The translations under genes and the position numbers were made by a program. From Variibacter gotjawalensis (GTDB lineage: Bacteria > Pseudomonadota > Alphaproteobacteria > Rhizobiales > Xanthobacteraceae), in contig NZ_AP014946.1 of NCBI RefSeq assembly GCF_002355335.1, positions 186,001 to 250,000 of the forward strand: DNA of 64,000 nucleotides, read 5' to 3'. Numbering within the stretch: the first letter of the stretch is position 1; every line of letters begins with the position of its first letter. Shown here piece after piece: positions 7,792 through 14,897 of the stretch. The notes under the pieces are model-generated. The model saw nothing but the letters and a program-made list of their open reading frames with translations, ran no database searches and was not told where the DNA came from.

Positions 7792-9069
7792 GTGGCAGAA
7801 AAAACGCGTCGTAAAGCCAAGGCCCCCCAGCGGGGAAAGTCCAAAGGTTCCAAAGAGAGCGCGAAGGCTACAGCAAAGAAGAGTGCCGCTAAAACCTCGC
7901 GGTCTGCTGTCGTTCGTTCAGCTCCAAAAACTGCCGTTAAGGCCGGGAAAACATCCAAGGGTTCCAAGTCGGTGAAAGCCGGCAGCGGGAAAGCCGTTGC
8001 CAAGGCAAATGTTGCCAAGGCTCAGCCGATTACGAAGGGGCAAACAAAGAATTTGAAGACGTCGACGAAGGGCACGGCGAAAGCCGCGCCGCAACATCTT
8101 TCGAAGTCCTCCGGCGGAGCCAAGCCGAAGGAAAAAGGAGTCAAAGACGGAATGATTATCAATAAGGCGGCTGCCCCGGCAGCTAAAACTGCGGCCAAAA
8201 CCCCTGTCACCAAGACCCCCGTAACCAAGACCCCTGCGGCCACGAAAGCCGCCCCGACGGACCGTACCTCGAAGAAAGCTGCTGAGCTCGCTCGCAAGCC
8301 GTTGCAGGCTGCTGAGCCGAAGAAGGCTGAAGCTGCTCCGGCCGTTGCCAAGCAGGCTCCGGCCGCAAAGACGGTTGCTCCGGCCGCAAAGACGGTTGCT
8401 CCGGCTGCGAAGACGGCTGCCCCCGCTAAGGTTGAAGCCAAGAAGGTCGAGGCCAAGCCGGCCGTCGATGTGCCCTTCAAGAAGTCCAATGCGCGTCAGG
8501 GCTTCAAGACCAACGAGTTTATCGTTTATCCGGCGCATGGCGTCGGCCAGATCGTTTCGATCGAAGAGCAGGAAGTTGCAGGCTATCGCCTGGAGCTGTT
8601 CGTCATCTCGTTCGCCAAGGACAAGATGACGCTCCGCGTTCCGACCGTAAAGATCGCTTCGGTCGGCATGCGTAAGCTCGCGGAGCCCGCGATTGTCCAT
8701 CGCGCTCTCGAGACGCTGAAGGGCCGTGCCCGCATCAAGCGCACCATGTGGTCGCGCCGCGCGCAGGAATACGAAGCGAAGATCAACTCGGGCGACATCG
8801 TCGCGATCGCGGAAGTCGTTCGCGATCTCTACCGCTCGGACACGCAGCCGGAACAGTCGTATTCGGAGCGCCAGCTGTATGAAGCGGCTCTCGATCGTCT
8901 CGCCCGCGAAATCGCGGCTGTCGAGCGCCTGACGGACACTGAAGCCGTCAAGCAGATCGAAGGCGCTCTCGCCAAGGGTCCGCGCCGCGGTCCGAAGGCT
9001 GACGGCGAAGCTGCCGAGGGCGAAGAGGCCGAGGACGACAGCGAAGAGACTGTCGACGAAGCCGCCTGA
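7792..9069 (+). CDS. carD: CarD-family transcription regulator with histone-H1-like N-terminal tail
   Basis: CarD proteins bind RNA polymerase beta and stabilise open promoter complexes. The CarD core is at about residues 236-400: GFKTNEFIVYPAHGVGQI (RNA-polymerase-interacting fold), then a helical DNA-binding part around RARIKRTMWSRRAQEYEAK. Ahead of it lie some 230 residues made almost only of Lys, Ala, Pro, Thr and Ser, like a histone H1 tail, including three APAAKT(V/A) units coded by 21-base repeats (8356-8418). The GTG at 7792 has no clear ribosome site. An internal ATG at 8151 has AAGGAG 11 bases upstream and would give a protein of about 305 residues with a shorter tail. A terminator follows at 9091. 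Confidence 0.88.
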   Translation: MAEKTRRKAKAPQRGKSKGSKESAKATAKKSAAKTSRSAVVRSAPKTAVKAGKTSKGSKSVKAGSGKAVAKANVAKAQPITKGQTKNLKTSTKGTAKAAPQHLSKSSGGAKPKEKGVKDGMIINKAAAPAAKTAAKTPVTKTPVTKTPAATKAAPTDRTSKKAAELARKPLQAAEPKKAEAAPAVAKQAPAAKTVAPAAKTVAPAAKTAAPAKVEAKKVEAKPAVDVPFKKSNARQGFKTNEFIVYPAHGVGQIVSIEEQEVAGYRLELFVISFAKDKMTLRVPTVKIASVGMRKLAEPAIVHRALETLKGRARIKRTMWSRRAQEYEAKINSGDIVAIAEVVRDLYRSDTQPEQSYSERQLYEAALDRLAREIAAVERLTDTEAVKQIEGALAKGPRRGPKADGEAAEGEEAEDDSEETVDEAA

Positions 9070-9090
9070 AAGAATGTCCCCAAGGAATAA

Positions 9091-9119
9091 AAAAAGCCCG
9101 GTGAAAGCCGGGCTTTTTC
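9091..9119. terminator. Bidirectional terminator between carD and vapC
   Basis: AAAAAGCCCGG-TGAAAG-CCGGGCTTTTT, an 11-pair stem with A and T tails, serves carD on the plus strand and vapC on the minus strand. It differs by one loop base from the terminator at 9842-9870. Confidence 0.9.
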
Positions 9120-9120
9120 G

Positions 9121-9540
9121 TTATGCGGAGACGACCGGCAGGTCAGTGGCGGCAAACGCGACGTCCTTGGTCAGGATCGGAACACGCTGCGCTTTTGCGC
9201 TCGCATAGTGGAAACAGTCCGCAAGGTTGAGCGCCCGATTACGCTCACTCGCTGGGAAGCGATGGCGACCGTAACGATCGAACGCGGAGAGTGCTGCCGA
9301 CAGTTCGGCAGGTGCGACCGCCACGATGGAAATTTTCGAGGCTTCGATAAACTCGTGCACCGCTCGCTCGGCATCCACTAACGGCAGTTCTAGTTTCCTT
9401 TGGACACCGGTGACCGCTTCCCAAACCGCAATCACGGAAGTGTATGCAGACGTTTCGGCTGTGGAGAGCGCTCTGATAAAGCGGCTCCGTTCCGGCTCCA
9501 TCGAGAGGATCGCCACGATTGCGGACGCATCGACAAACAT
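9121..9540 (-). CDS. vapC: VapC-type PIN-domain toxin
   Basis: Predicted RNase toxin of a type II toxin-antitoxin pair. The 139-residue PIN fold shows the first acidic motif at MFVDASAIVAIL (Asp4), a Glu in VWEAV (about 41), and the third acidic cluster at ALNLADCFHYASA. These are the metal-binding acidic residues of the family. The ATG at 9540 lies 2 bases after the vapB stop, so the pair is translated together. It looks intact. Codon and base use seems less GC-rich than the flanking genes, which fits acquisition. Confidence 0.9.
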   Translation of the reverse strand: MFVDASAIVAILSMEPERSRFIRALSTAETSAYTSVIAVWEAVTGVQRKLELPLVDAERAVHEFIEASKISIVAVAPAELSAALSAFDRYGRHRFPASERNRALNLADCFHYASAKAQRVPILTKDVAFAATDLPVVSA

Positions 9541-9542
9541 CG

Positions 9543-9782
9543 TCAGTAGTCGCCACTCAATGAGTCGTAAAATTCCTTGTCCGCCTCAAGTCCTGTACGC
9601 GGAAGTTTGTCTAGCTCATCCAACAACGGTTTCAATCGCTCACGCAGCGGGATTTTGTTTTTCTCGCGCTGTAACTCGTTCTCGAGCGCGAGCTTAACGG
9701 CGGCCGTCTTGTTGACGCCGCGGCGGTGCGCGAGCTCGGTCGCAAGCTCGTTGACCTTCTCGTCGCGAATGTTGAGCGGCAT
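9543..9782 (-). CDS. vapB: VapB-type antitoxin
   Basis: Antitoxin and autorepressor partner of the PIN toxin. The 79-residue product starts MPLNIRDEKVNELATELAHRRGVNKTAAVKLA (shown in two parts: a short strand, then a helix pair), a ribbon-helix-helix-like DNA-binding N-terminus. The C-terminal part (ELDKLPRTGLEADKEFYDSLSGDY in its last third) should wrap the toxin. The ATG at 9782 was chosen because AAGGA lies 8 bases before it; a frame open from 9830 would start inside the promoter. Its operator is at 9795-9824. Confidence 0.87.
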   Translation of the reverse strand: MPLNIRDEKVNELATELAHRRGVNKTAAVKLALENELQREKNKIPLRERLKPLLDELDKLPRTGLEADKEFYDSLSGDY

Positions 9783-9794
9783 AGCAAAAATCCT

Positions 9795-9834
9795 TGTGTA
9801 GACAGAATATAATCTGTCTACACACCCCATTCAA
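9795..9834 (-). promoter_or_regulatory. vapBC promoter with overlapping operator palindrome
   Basis: On the minus strand TTGAAT (9834-9829), a 17-base spacer and TATATT (9811-9806) form a strong promoter. A perfect inverted repeat, TGTGTAGACAGA-N6-TCTGTCTACACA (9795-9824), covers the -10 element and the start site. This is the layout expected for autorepression by the VapBC complex. The vapB ATG follows about 16 bases after the likely start of transcription. Confidence 0.75.
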
Positions 9835-9841
9835 GCCCAAC

Positions 9842-9870
9842 AAAAAAGCCCGGCGAAAGCCGGGCTTTTT
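9842..9870. terminator. Terminator after the Kbp-like gene
   Basis: AAAAAGCCCGG-CGAAAG-CCGGGCTTTTT, an 11-pair stem with a T-run on both strands. It lies 19 bases past the stop of the minus-strand Kbp-like gene and just before the vapBC promoter, isolating the module from upstream transcription. Confidence 0.88.
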
Positions 9871-9888
9871 CTTTGCGTGGTCGCTTGA

Positions 9889-10335
9889 TCAGGCGAGCGG
9901 CGGGATGCGCAGCACCCAGCCCGGCTGAATGAGATCCGGGTTCTTCACCGGCGGCGTGTTCGCCTTCACGATCTCGGTGTATTTCGCGCCTTTGCCTTTG
10001 CCGTAGTGCTCTTCGGCGATCTTCCAGAGCGTGTCGCCCTTCTTCACCGTGTACATCTTCGACTCGGGCGCCGGCTTCTCGACCTGGAGCCCGTCGGTAT
10101 TCACTTGCGCGACGCCGATCGTGTTGCCGAGCGAGAGAATAATCTTCTCGGCTTCCTCCTGCGACTTGGCCTGACCTGTCACGACGACCTTGTCGCCGTC
10201 GACTTTGATCTCGAGCTTGTTCGCATCGAAGCCGTTGCTCGCGACTTCCTTCTTCAAGTCGTCAGCCGTTGCGGCCTTGGCCTCACCGCCGAAAATCTTA
10301 GATCCAGCGTCTTTGATGAAATCGAAAAATCCCAT
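9889..10335 (-). CDS. kbp: BON-LysM protein, Kbp/YgaU-like
   Basis: The E. coli relative Kbp is a cytoplasmic potassium-binding protein. The 148-residue product matches that architecture and length: MGFFDFIKDAGSKIFG at the start, a BON domain at about 26-88 and a LysM domain at about 92-147 (MYTVKKGDTLWKIAEEHYG, ending PGWVLRIPP). No signal peptide is present, so despite LysM it should not act on peptidoglycan outside the cell. GGGAG lies 7 bases before the ATG at 10335. Monocistronic with its own terminator. The family assignment is sound; potassium binding is inferred from the relative. Confidence 0.85.
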   Translation of the reverse strand: MGFFDFIKDAGSKIFGGEAKAATADDLKKEVASNGFDANKLEIKVDGDKVVVTGQAKSQEEAEKIILSLGNTIGVAQVNTDGLQVEKPAPESKMYTVKKGDTLWKIAEEHYGKGKGAKYTEIVKANTPPVKNPDLIQPGWVLRIPPLA

Positions 10336-10450
10336 TGAACGTCTCCCAATTTATCCGGGCAGCCACGGTGGTACAAAAACGTGTCCCGAACAAGCCGCGC
10401 AAGTAGGCGTACAGCATCCCGGCAACAAGGGAGCGACAGGCAGATTGGAA

Positions 10451-11905
10451 CTATTCGACGACGATTTTGACCGGCTCGCCCACAGTGAGCGCAGCGCCAG
10501 CGTCTAAGCCGTTGATAACGCGAAAGCGATCGAGCGGCCGATCCGTCGCCATGCGGCCCGCGAAACGCTCCGCCGTATCGCCCGACTGCACGGTGACGAC
10601 CTGCAGCCGCAGCGGCCGCGCCTGCGCGATTTCTTCGTTGCTCAGACGCCGGAACGTCAGCACGGACTCGCGGAAGACCTTTTCGACGTCGGCCGCGCGA
10701 TTCTTCGCCGCGAACACGAAGCGGTAGAGATCGCTGCCCGAGCGGATGACATAGACGCGGAAAGTCCAATCCTGCCCCTTCGCGATCGCGGTCGCGCCGG
10801 GCGAGCCATTCGCGTCGAACTCTTCGACCGTCTTCGGCTCGACATTCTCGATCCAGCCAGACGTCAAATATTCCGTGAGCGATTGGCCTTCGTTTGCCTG
10901 CACGACGTCGAGGCGCAGCGCCTGCGCGCCGCCTTCACGCATGCCGAGGACCGCTTGAGCCGTGTTATCGAGCGCGAAATCCGGCGGCGCCGTGAACGTG
11001 ATGCCGAGTTTCGGATGAATGAAGCGGCGCCCACGCACATACCCATCGCCCGGGTCGTCGCCGAACGTCATGCCGTCCGTTGCCGCGAGAAACGCTTGGC
11101 GATCGCGCGAGCCTGTACCGGGCGCGCTGAGCTGCCGCGCCGCCGACGTGACGCTCTTCACGCGCTCGGGTGTCGAGGGATGCGACGCGAGAAAATCGAC
11201 CGGCTTGCGGCCGTCTTCTTTCGCGACTTTCAGTTCGGCGTTGCGTCCCATCGCGGTGAGAAAGCGCGTTGCGCCATACGGATCGTAACCAGCTTTCGCC
11301 GCCGTGCGCACGCCCATCGCGTCGGCCTCAAGCTCCTGGCTACGCGAGAAGCTGGCGAGCGCGAGCTTTGAACGCGCCATCGCCTGCGCGCCGGTCTGTG
11401 GATCGGAGAGGACGTCGGTCGCGACGCGATTGACCAGCGACGCTTGCTTCGCTTGTGCTTCGCGTGTGACCGCATGCTGCGCGGTCACATGCGCCATCTC
11501 GTGGCTGAGCACGGACGCGACCTCGGCCGTGTCGTTGGCGAGCGCGAGCAGCCCACGCGTCACGTAGAGATACCCGCTCGGCAGCGCGAAGGCGTTGATC
11601 GCCGGCGAATTGAGGATCGTGACGCGATAACGCAGGTCTGGCCGGTCCGACGCCGCGACAAGCTTCTCGACCGTAGACTGCAGCAAGGCTTGCAGACGCG
11701 GATTGCGATAAGCGCCGCCGTAGGCCGCGAGAATGCGCTGATGTTCGCGCTGGACCGGCTCGACCTGGTTGGCGCGCTTCGGCGGGTCCGGCAGCGAAAT
11801 CGCCGGCCCAGAGTCGGACGGCATGAACGTCGCGCAGCCCGCCAGCAGCCCTGCCATCACGGCAAGCGACAGCAGCGGCCGCAACAACCCTACGTTTATC
11901 GTCAC
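10451..11905 (-). CDS. M48-family metalloprotease lipoprotein with C-terminal LysM-like domain
   Basis: Predicted periplasmic zinc protease of the BepA/YfgC group, which handles misfolded outer-membrane proteins. The lipobox LLAGC puts the lipidated cysteine at residue 24 from the GTG at 11905. HEMAH (about 135-139) holds the zinc ligands and catalytic Glu, with the third ligand in SRSQELEADAMG. The last 50 residues (VVTVQSGDTAERFAGR onward) look like a divergent LysM module rather than the TPR of BepA. A longer frame from 11962 would overlap the upstream gene by 49 bases and spoil the signal peptide, so GTG is preferred. It lies 8 bases after the thermonuclease-like gene. Confidence 0.85.
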   Translation of the reverse strand: MTINVGLLRPLLSLAVMAGLLAGCATFMPSDSGPAISLPDPPKRANQVEPVQREHQRILAAYGGAYRNPRLQALLQSTVEKLVAASDRPDLRYRVTILNSPAINAFALPSGYLYVTRGLLALANDTAEVASVLSHEMAHVTAQHAVTREAQAKQASLVNRVATDVLSDPQTGAQAMARSKLALASFSRSQELEADAMGVRTAAKAGYDPYGATRFLTAMGRNAELKVAKEDGRKPVDFLASHPSTPERVKSVTSAARQLSAPGTGSRDRQAFLAATDGMTFGDDPGDGYVRGRRFIHPKLGITFTAPPDFALDNTAQAVLGMREGGAQALRLDVVQANEGQSLTEYLTSGWIENVEPKTVEEFDANGSPGATAIAKGQDWTFRVYVIRSGSDLYRFVFAAKNRAADVEKVFRESVLTFRRLSNEEIAQARPLRLQVVTVQSGDTAERFAGRMATDRPLDRFRVINGLDAGAALTVGEPVKIVVE

Positions 11906-11913
11906 GCGCGCAA

Positions 11914-12687
11914 TCAATTGCGTATCAACTCGATTTGTTCGGGCCGTGTGACCTCGATCCACGGCCCGCCCCGTTCTTCAACCCATCCGCGAACGCGGAT
12001 CAATTTGTGATCGAGCCGCTTCACATCCAACCCGCCGAGAGCGGCTGCGTTTCGTTTCGCGACCGTCACGGTGAAATCTTCCGTCCAGCGGCGGCCGAAA
12101 TTCACGTAGATCGAACCGCCAACCTCACGCACCGACAGCACTTTCCCCTCAACGAGCGCGAACGCACCGCGCTGACTGAGAATCTTGGCCGGCTCATCGG
12201 CCTTGAGGACACGCCACCGAGCGTCGGCCCAAAGCCCACGTCCTGCCTGCCGCGCCTGACTTTCGCTGGTCAGGAACTCCGCCGCGCATGCGCGATCGCT
12301 GATTCGAGCCGAGACTCGAACAAGTCCCTTCTCCACCATATCGCGCTGAACGGACCGGTCCAAGTCTTTACCAGGCAAACCCCAACCCACGGCGAAAACG
12401 TAAGCTTCTATACGGCCATAGCGATCGCGGGTTGCGGGCGTGCCACGCAAAACGACATCGCGGCCTATGATTGTATCGATCAGATATTGCTGCGCTGCGA
12501 CATCGTCGCCGACGACGACCCCGGCGAGCCGAATTTGCCGGCCGTCGCTCAAGCTAAGCGTGCCCGTCGCATCGACCGCGGCCACAGTGCCGCTCAACTG
12601 CGCACCGGCTCCGCATGCAGCCGCAACGTGGGCGACCGTGACGGCCACCACTACAGCAAGCAGACCAACCCACAAATCCCGCACCAC
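11914..12687 (-). CDS. Secreted thermonuclease-like (SNase fold) protein
   Basis: Staphylococcal-nuclease-fold protein, predicted exported. A signal segment (about residues 1-29, ending AAACGAGAQ) is followed by the OB-fold: LSGTVAAVDATGTLSL, QIRLAGVVV and the DRYGRIEAYVF motif. The family's catalytic Arg/Glu set is not clearly conserved (RLAGVVVGD lacks the usual acidic residues), so nuclease activity is uncertain. A second domain (about 170-257) repeats a short beta fold ending VRGWVEERGGPWIEV. Start ATG at 12687, 257 residues. It sits just ahead of the M48 protease gene and is probably cotranscribed with it. Confidence 0.75.
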   Translation of the reverse strand: MVRDLWVGLLAVVVAVTVAHVAAACGAGAQLSGTVAAVDATGTLSLSDGRQIRLAGVVVGDDVAAQQYLIDTIIGRDVVLRGTPATRDRYGRIEAYVFAVGWGLPGKDLDRSVQRDMVEKGLVRVSARISDRACAAEFLTSESQARQAGRGLWADARWRVLKADEPAKILSQRGAFALVEGKVLSVREVGGSIYVNFGRRWTEDFTVTVAKRNAAALGGLDVKRLDHKLIRVRGWVEERGGPWIEVTRPEQIELIRN

Positions 12688-12886
12688 GCAATCCGCCTAT
12701 ACCATTCGTCGCAGCAAAACGCGTTGCGCCCGCATCGTGCCTGCCGATAATGTGCCCTTGGACCTAACCCAGCAAAGAATTCAGGCAACAACAAGCTGAA
12801 GCCGGCGCGGCGATGGGTCGAAGGGCGCGAGCCCAAAAATCAAATCATAGATGCGATTGCATACGATCGCGGACGGAGTTTTAGCC

Positions 12887-14386
12887 ATGCTGACCAAGAC
12901 CATCACGCCGACACTCGATCCTTTTGCGCTGGCCAAGACGCTGTCGAACAACAATCTGATCAACGGCACGCTGGTCAAAGCGAAATCCGGCAAAACCTTC
13001 CCGATCATCAACCCGGCGACCGGCGAAGAGATCGGCGTCGCGGCTGCCTCGGAAGCCGCCGACGTCGACGCGGCCGTGAAGTCCGCCAAAAAGGCGCAGA
13101 AGGAATGGGCGAAGATGCAGCCGCGCGATCGCGGCAAGCTCGTTGCCGAATGCGGCCGGCTGCTCAACGATCATCAGGAAGAACTCGGCCGCCTCGTCGC
13201 GCTTGAGACCGGCAAGGCGCTGCGCACGGAGAGCCGCGTCGAAGCGTCGGTCGTCGCCGACATCTTTACGTTCTTCGGCGGCCTCGGCGGTGAACTCAAG
13301 GGCGAGACGCTGCCGCTCAAAAACGACGTGCTCGGCATGACGATCCGCGAGCCGATCGGCGTCGTCGGCGCCATCATCCCGTGGAACGTCCCGATGATGC
13401 TGATGGGCCTCAAGATCGCCCCGGCACTTGTCGCAGGCAACACGGTGGTCGTGAAGTCGGCCGAAGAGGCGCCGCTCGCCGTTCTGCGCATCTGCGAGAT
13501 CGTCAATCAGGTTCTGCCGCCGGGTGTCTTCAACATGCTCTCCGGCGATGGCCCGGAGTGCGGCGGCCCGCTGGTCGCGCATCCGGACGTGAAGAAGGTC
13601 ACGTTCACGGGCTCGGTCGAAACCGGCAAAATCATCTATCGCGGCGCAGCCGAGAAGCTGATCCCGGTCACGCTCGAACTTGGCGGCAAGAGCCCGATGA
13701 TCATCATGGGCGACGCCGACCTCGACAAGGCGATCGGTGGCGCCATCGCCGGCATGCGCTTCACGCGCCAGGGTCAAAGCTGCACGGCGGCCTCGCGCAT
13801 CTTCGTGCACGAATCGCTGCACGATAAATTCGTCAATGCGCTGAAGGCTAAGGTCGACGCCATGAAGATGGGCGACCCGCTCGACGAGAAGACCGACATC
13901 GGCACCATCATCTCGCCCGAGCAGTTCAAGAAGGTGAACAAGTACATCAAGATCGGCGAGAAGACGAAAGGCGCGAAAGCGCTCGCCTGCTCGGCGATGC
14001 CGGAAGGCAAGAAGTTCAAGAAGGGCCTGTTCGTCCGCCCGGTGATCTTCACGGGCATGACGAATAAATCGAAACTCGCGCAGGAAGAAATTTTTGGCCC
14101 GGTCACCTGCGTGATCAAGTTCAAGACCTACGAGGAAGCGCTCGAACAGGCGAACGATAGCGTCTTCGGCCTTGCCGCAACGATCTGGACCAAGGACCTC
14201 AAGACCGCGCTCGATGCTGCCCACAAGCTCGAAGCCGGCTTCGTGCAGGTGAACCAGAACGTCGTCGTCTCGGCGAATTTGTCTTACGGCGGCGTCAAAC
14301 AATCCGGCCTCGGCAAGGAAGCCTCGCTCGAGTCGATGCTCGAACACTTCACGCACAAGAAGACGATCCTCATCAACATGGGTTGA
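12887..14386 (+). CDS. NAD(P)-dependent aldehyde dehydrogenase
   Basis: Oxidises an aldehyde to a carboxylic acid in the cytoplasm. The 499-residue product has the cofactor-domain motif IPWNVPMMLMGLKIAPAL, TGSVETGK, the general base Glu264 in LELGGKSP and the catalytic Cys299 in GQSCTAA. EEIFGPV and the C-terminal GGVKQSGLGKE are also present. GGAG lies 8 bases before the ATG at 12887. It stands alone, divergent from the thermonuclease-like gene. Substrate cannot be read from the sequence; the N-terminal NNNLINGTLVKAKSGKTF is like medium-chain or betaine aldehyde-type enzymes. Confidence 0.93.
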   Translation: MLTKTITPTLDPFALAKTLSNNNLINGTLVKAKSGKTFPIINPATGEEIGVAAASEAADVDAAVKSAKKAQKEWAKMQPRDRGKLVAECGRLLNDHQEELGRLVALETGKALRTESRVEASVVADIFTFFGGLGGELKGETLPLKNDVLGMTIREPIGVVGAIIPWNVPMMLMGLKIAPALVAGNTVVVKSAEEAPLAVLRICEIVNQVLPPGVFNMLSGDGPECGGPLVAHPDVKKVTFTGSVETGKIIYRGAAEKLIPVTLELGGKSPMIIMGDADLDKAIGGAIAGMRFTRQGQSCTAASRIFVHESLHDKFVNALKAKVDAMKMGDPLDEKTDIGTIISPEQFKKVNKYIKIGEKTKGAKALACSAMPEGKKFKKGLFVRPVIFTGMTNKSKLAQEEIFGPVTCVIKFKTYEEALEQANDSVFGLAATIWTKDLKTALDAAHKLEAGFVQVNQNVVVSANLSYGGVKQSGLGKEASLESMLEHFTHKKTILINMG

Positions 14387-14415
14387 GGTGATCTTGTTTC
14401 ATTGCTCACCACAGA

Positions 14416-14507
14416 CGTCATGGCCCGGCTTGTCCGGGCCATCCACGTTTTGGCTGAGCGCGCCAAGAAACAAGACGTGGATGGCCCGCATCAAGCGGGC
14501 CATGACG
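14416..14507. repeat. Dispersed palindromic repeat, family A (copy 1)
   Basis: Two palindromic arms, CATGGCCCGG..CCGGGCCATCCACG and CGTGGATGGCCCGC..GCGGGCCATGACG, face each other across about 28 bases. The same arms recur at 55950-55980 and 62233-62325. The second arm supplies the start codon of the following small gene. Confidence 0.85.
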
Positions 14508-14897
14508 GCTTCCGCACTGCTCGTGATCGCGGCGCCCGCAATCGCGCAAGCGCCGACAAAGTTGCACGGCGCACCGCCCGAGGTGAGCTTCGTCAGCGAA
14601 ACCGGCAACTGCGCGACGATGGCGAGGGTCGATCATGTCAAGCCAGCGCGCGGCGCCGTCGAAGTACGCCTCTCCGCTATCGACGCGAAAGCGGACGCGA
14701 CCTGCGTCTGCAAACTGCCCGGCCCGAAGGTCCTCCTCAGCCGTACGACGAAACTCGGCACGCAGGAGCCGCAGACCCGCGAACTCTCGATGCGCCTTCT
14801 CGAACGCGATAAGCCCGCGACGTTCCAACTCAAGCTGACGATCGCGCCCGGTAAGGGCTCCGAGAGCTATTTGCTGCGCGCGGTATGCAACGGTTGA
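14481..14897 (+). CDS. Small secreted hypothetical protein, coupled to a TonB-dependent receptor
   Basis: Unrecognised exported protein of 138 residues. The start at 14481 gives a signal peptide MARIKRAM, hydrophobic core and cleavage after APAIAQA. A second ATG at 14502 would drop the basic end. The mature part has four cysteines (GNCATM, TCVCKL, AVCNG), fitting disulfide bonds in the periplasm. Its start codon and first nine residues lie inside a dispersed repeat, an unusual source of a gene start. The stop overlaps the receptor start by 13 bases, so the two are probably made together and it may help that receptor. Confidence 0.6.
   Translation: MARIKRAMTASALLVIAAPAIAQAPTKLHGAPPEVSFVSETGNCATMARVDHVKPARGAVEVRLSAIDAKADATCVCKLPGPKVLLSRTTKLGTQEPQTRELSMRLLERDKPATFQLKLTIAPGKGSESYLLRAVCNG

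Noticed and set aside
9783-9830. Upstream start for vapB (ATG at 9830)
   Set aside because: It lies inside the promoter and operator; the ATG at 9782 has AAGGA 8 bases before it.
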